Source of the DNA: Vicinamibacteraceae bacterium
GTDB lineage: Bacteria > Acidobacteriota > Thermoanaerobaculia > Multivoradales > Multivoraceae
Direction: 5' to 3'
Length of the DNA: 41,550 bases
NCBI GenBank assembly: GCA_012270995.1
Contig: JAAXHG010000102.1
Coordinates: 1 to 41,550, forward strand
Both the position numbers and the translations under genes were made by a program. Below are positions 41,404-41,550 of this stretch, one piece after another (the stretch's first letter is position 1; every line of letters starts with the position of its first letter). The notes under the pieces were generated by a model, which saw only the letters and a list, made by a program, of their open reading frames with translations, was not told where the DNA came from and did no database searches.

Positions 41404-41550
41404 GCGGGCTCTCGACCGAACAAGGAGTGGGAGAACTCGCACGATCCGGACGCTCAGGTGACGAAGATGAAGGATGGCCGGACGCACCTTGCGTACAAGG
41501 CGGAACAGGCGGTGGACCTGGAACGTGGGACGATTCTGGGGGTGACGCTC
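41404..41550 (+). mobile_element. Transposase fragment (IS1182/IS5-like), runs off the window
   Basis: In the frame starting near 41404 the peptide reads NKEWENSHDPDAQVTKMKDG then RTHLAYKAEQAVDLERGTIL, ending GVTL at the window edge. The DPDA...KMKDGRTHLAYKAE...VD segment is the well-known DDE transposase region of IS1182-like (and related IS5-superfamily) elements. The upstream 60 bases between pheS and this frame belong to neither with confidence. The partial gene continues beyond 41550. No terminal repeats can be seen. Confidence 0.75.

Noticed and set aside
1..41550. CRISPR array, tRNA or rRNA genes
   Set aside because: I saw no regularly spaced repeats and no cloverleaf or rRNA-like segments on either strand. 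This was by eye; a dedicated scan would be decisive.

Overview
The window is a high-GC chromosomal segment of a Gram-negative bacterium: it has an RND tripartite pump, lipoprotein signals, a TolC-type outer membrane factor and a periplasmic di-heme protein. GTG starts and 4-base ATGA/GTGA gene overlaps are frequent. The mix of crotonase, amidohydrolase lipoprotein, luciferase-like oxidoreductases, box-pathway genes and many toxin-antitoxin genes would fit a marine or host-associated Acidobacteriota-like lineage. That placement is a guess; no marker gene in the window settles it.

Layout. 0-1.3 kb: a long hairpin element and a RES/Xre toxin-antitoxin pair with a possibly leaderless promoter. 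1.4-2.3 kb: an enoyl-CoA hydratase ending in a REP-like hairpin whose inverted copy lies 30 kb away. 2.3-10 kb: a minus-strand operon of TolC-like factor, membrane fusion protein, RND permease and D-aminoacylase-like lipoprotein; the fusion protein carries an unexpected C-terminal AMIN-like domain. 10-12.2 kb: a membrane-anchored cell-wall amidase overlapping a MamK-type bacterial actin. 12.3-17 kb: HAD hydrolase, di-heme peroxidase plus an unknown exported partner, exported isoaspartyl methyltransferase and an MFS transporter.

17-26.4 kb is a defence island. It holds HigBA with an ImmA/IrrE-type antitoxin and a perfect palindromic operator, an unknown small gene pair (second member frameshifted), and a type III restriction-modification system. 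The Mod gene of that system is split by a 13-C homopolymer, which suggests phase variation or a sequencing error. A frameshifted BrnA-like antitoxin remnant follows. 26.5-28.9 kb: a threonine/serine dehydratase, a second and degenerate exported isoaspartyl methyltransferase homologue, and a deletion scar joining the start of a polyamine ABC ATPase to the end of its permease.

28.9-33.5 kb: boxC and boxB of the aerobic benzoyl-CoA epoxidation pathway, then a sterol-reductase-like membrane protein. boxC has a 42-bp repeat expansion. 33.5-38 kb: pdxH, a VapBC pair, a scar of a truncated luciferase-like gene meeting a truncated pdxH, two small secreted or membrane proteins, and the intact luciferase-like gene. 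38-40.8 kb: a small HTH-like protein, two tandem iron-sulfur proteins of the QueG/reductive-dehalogenase-like superfamily, and a divergent YIP1 protein. The window ends in a decayed pheS copy running into a transposase fragment. Repeated internal-deletion scars and frameshifts mark a genome, or an assembly, with substantial local decay.
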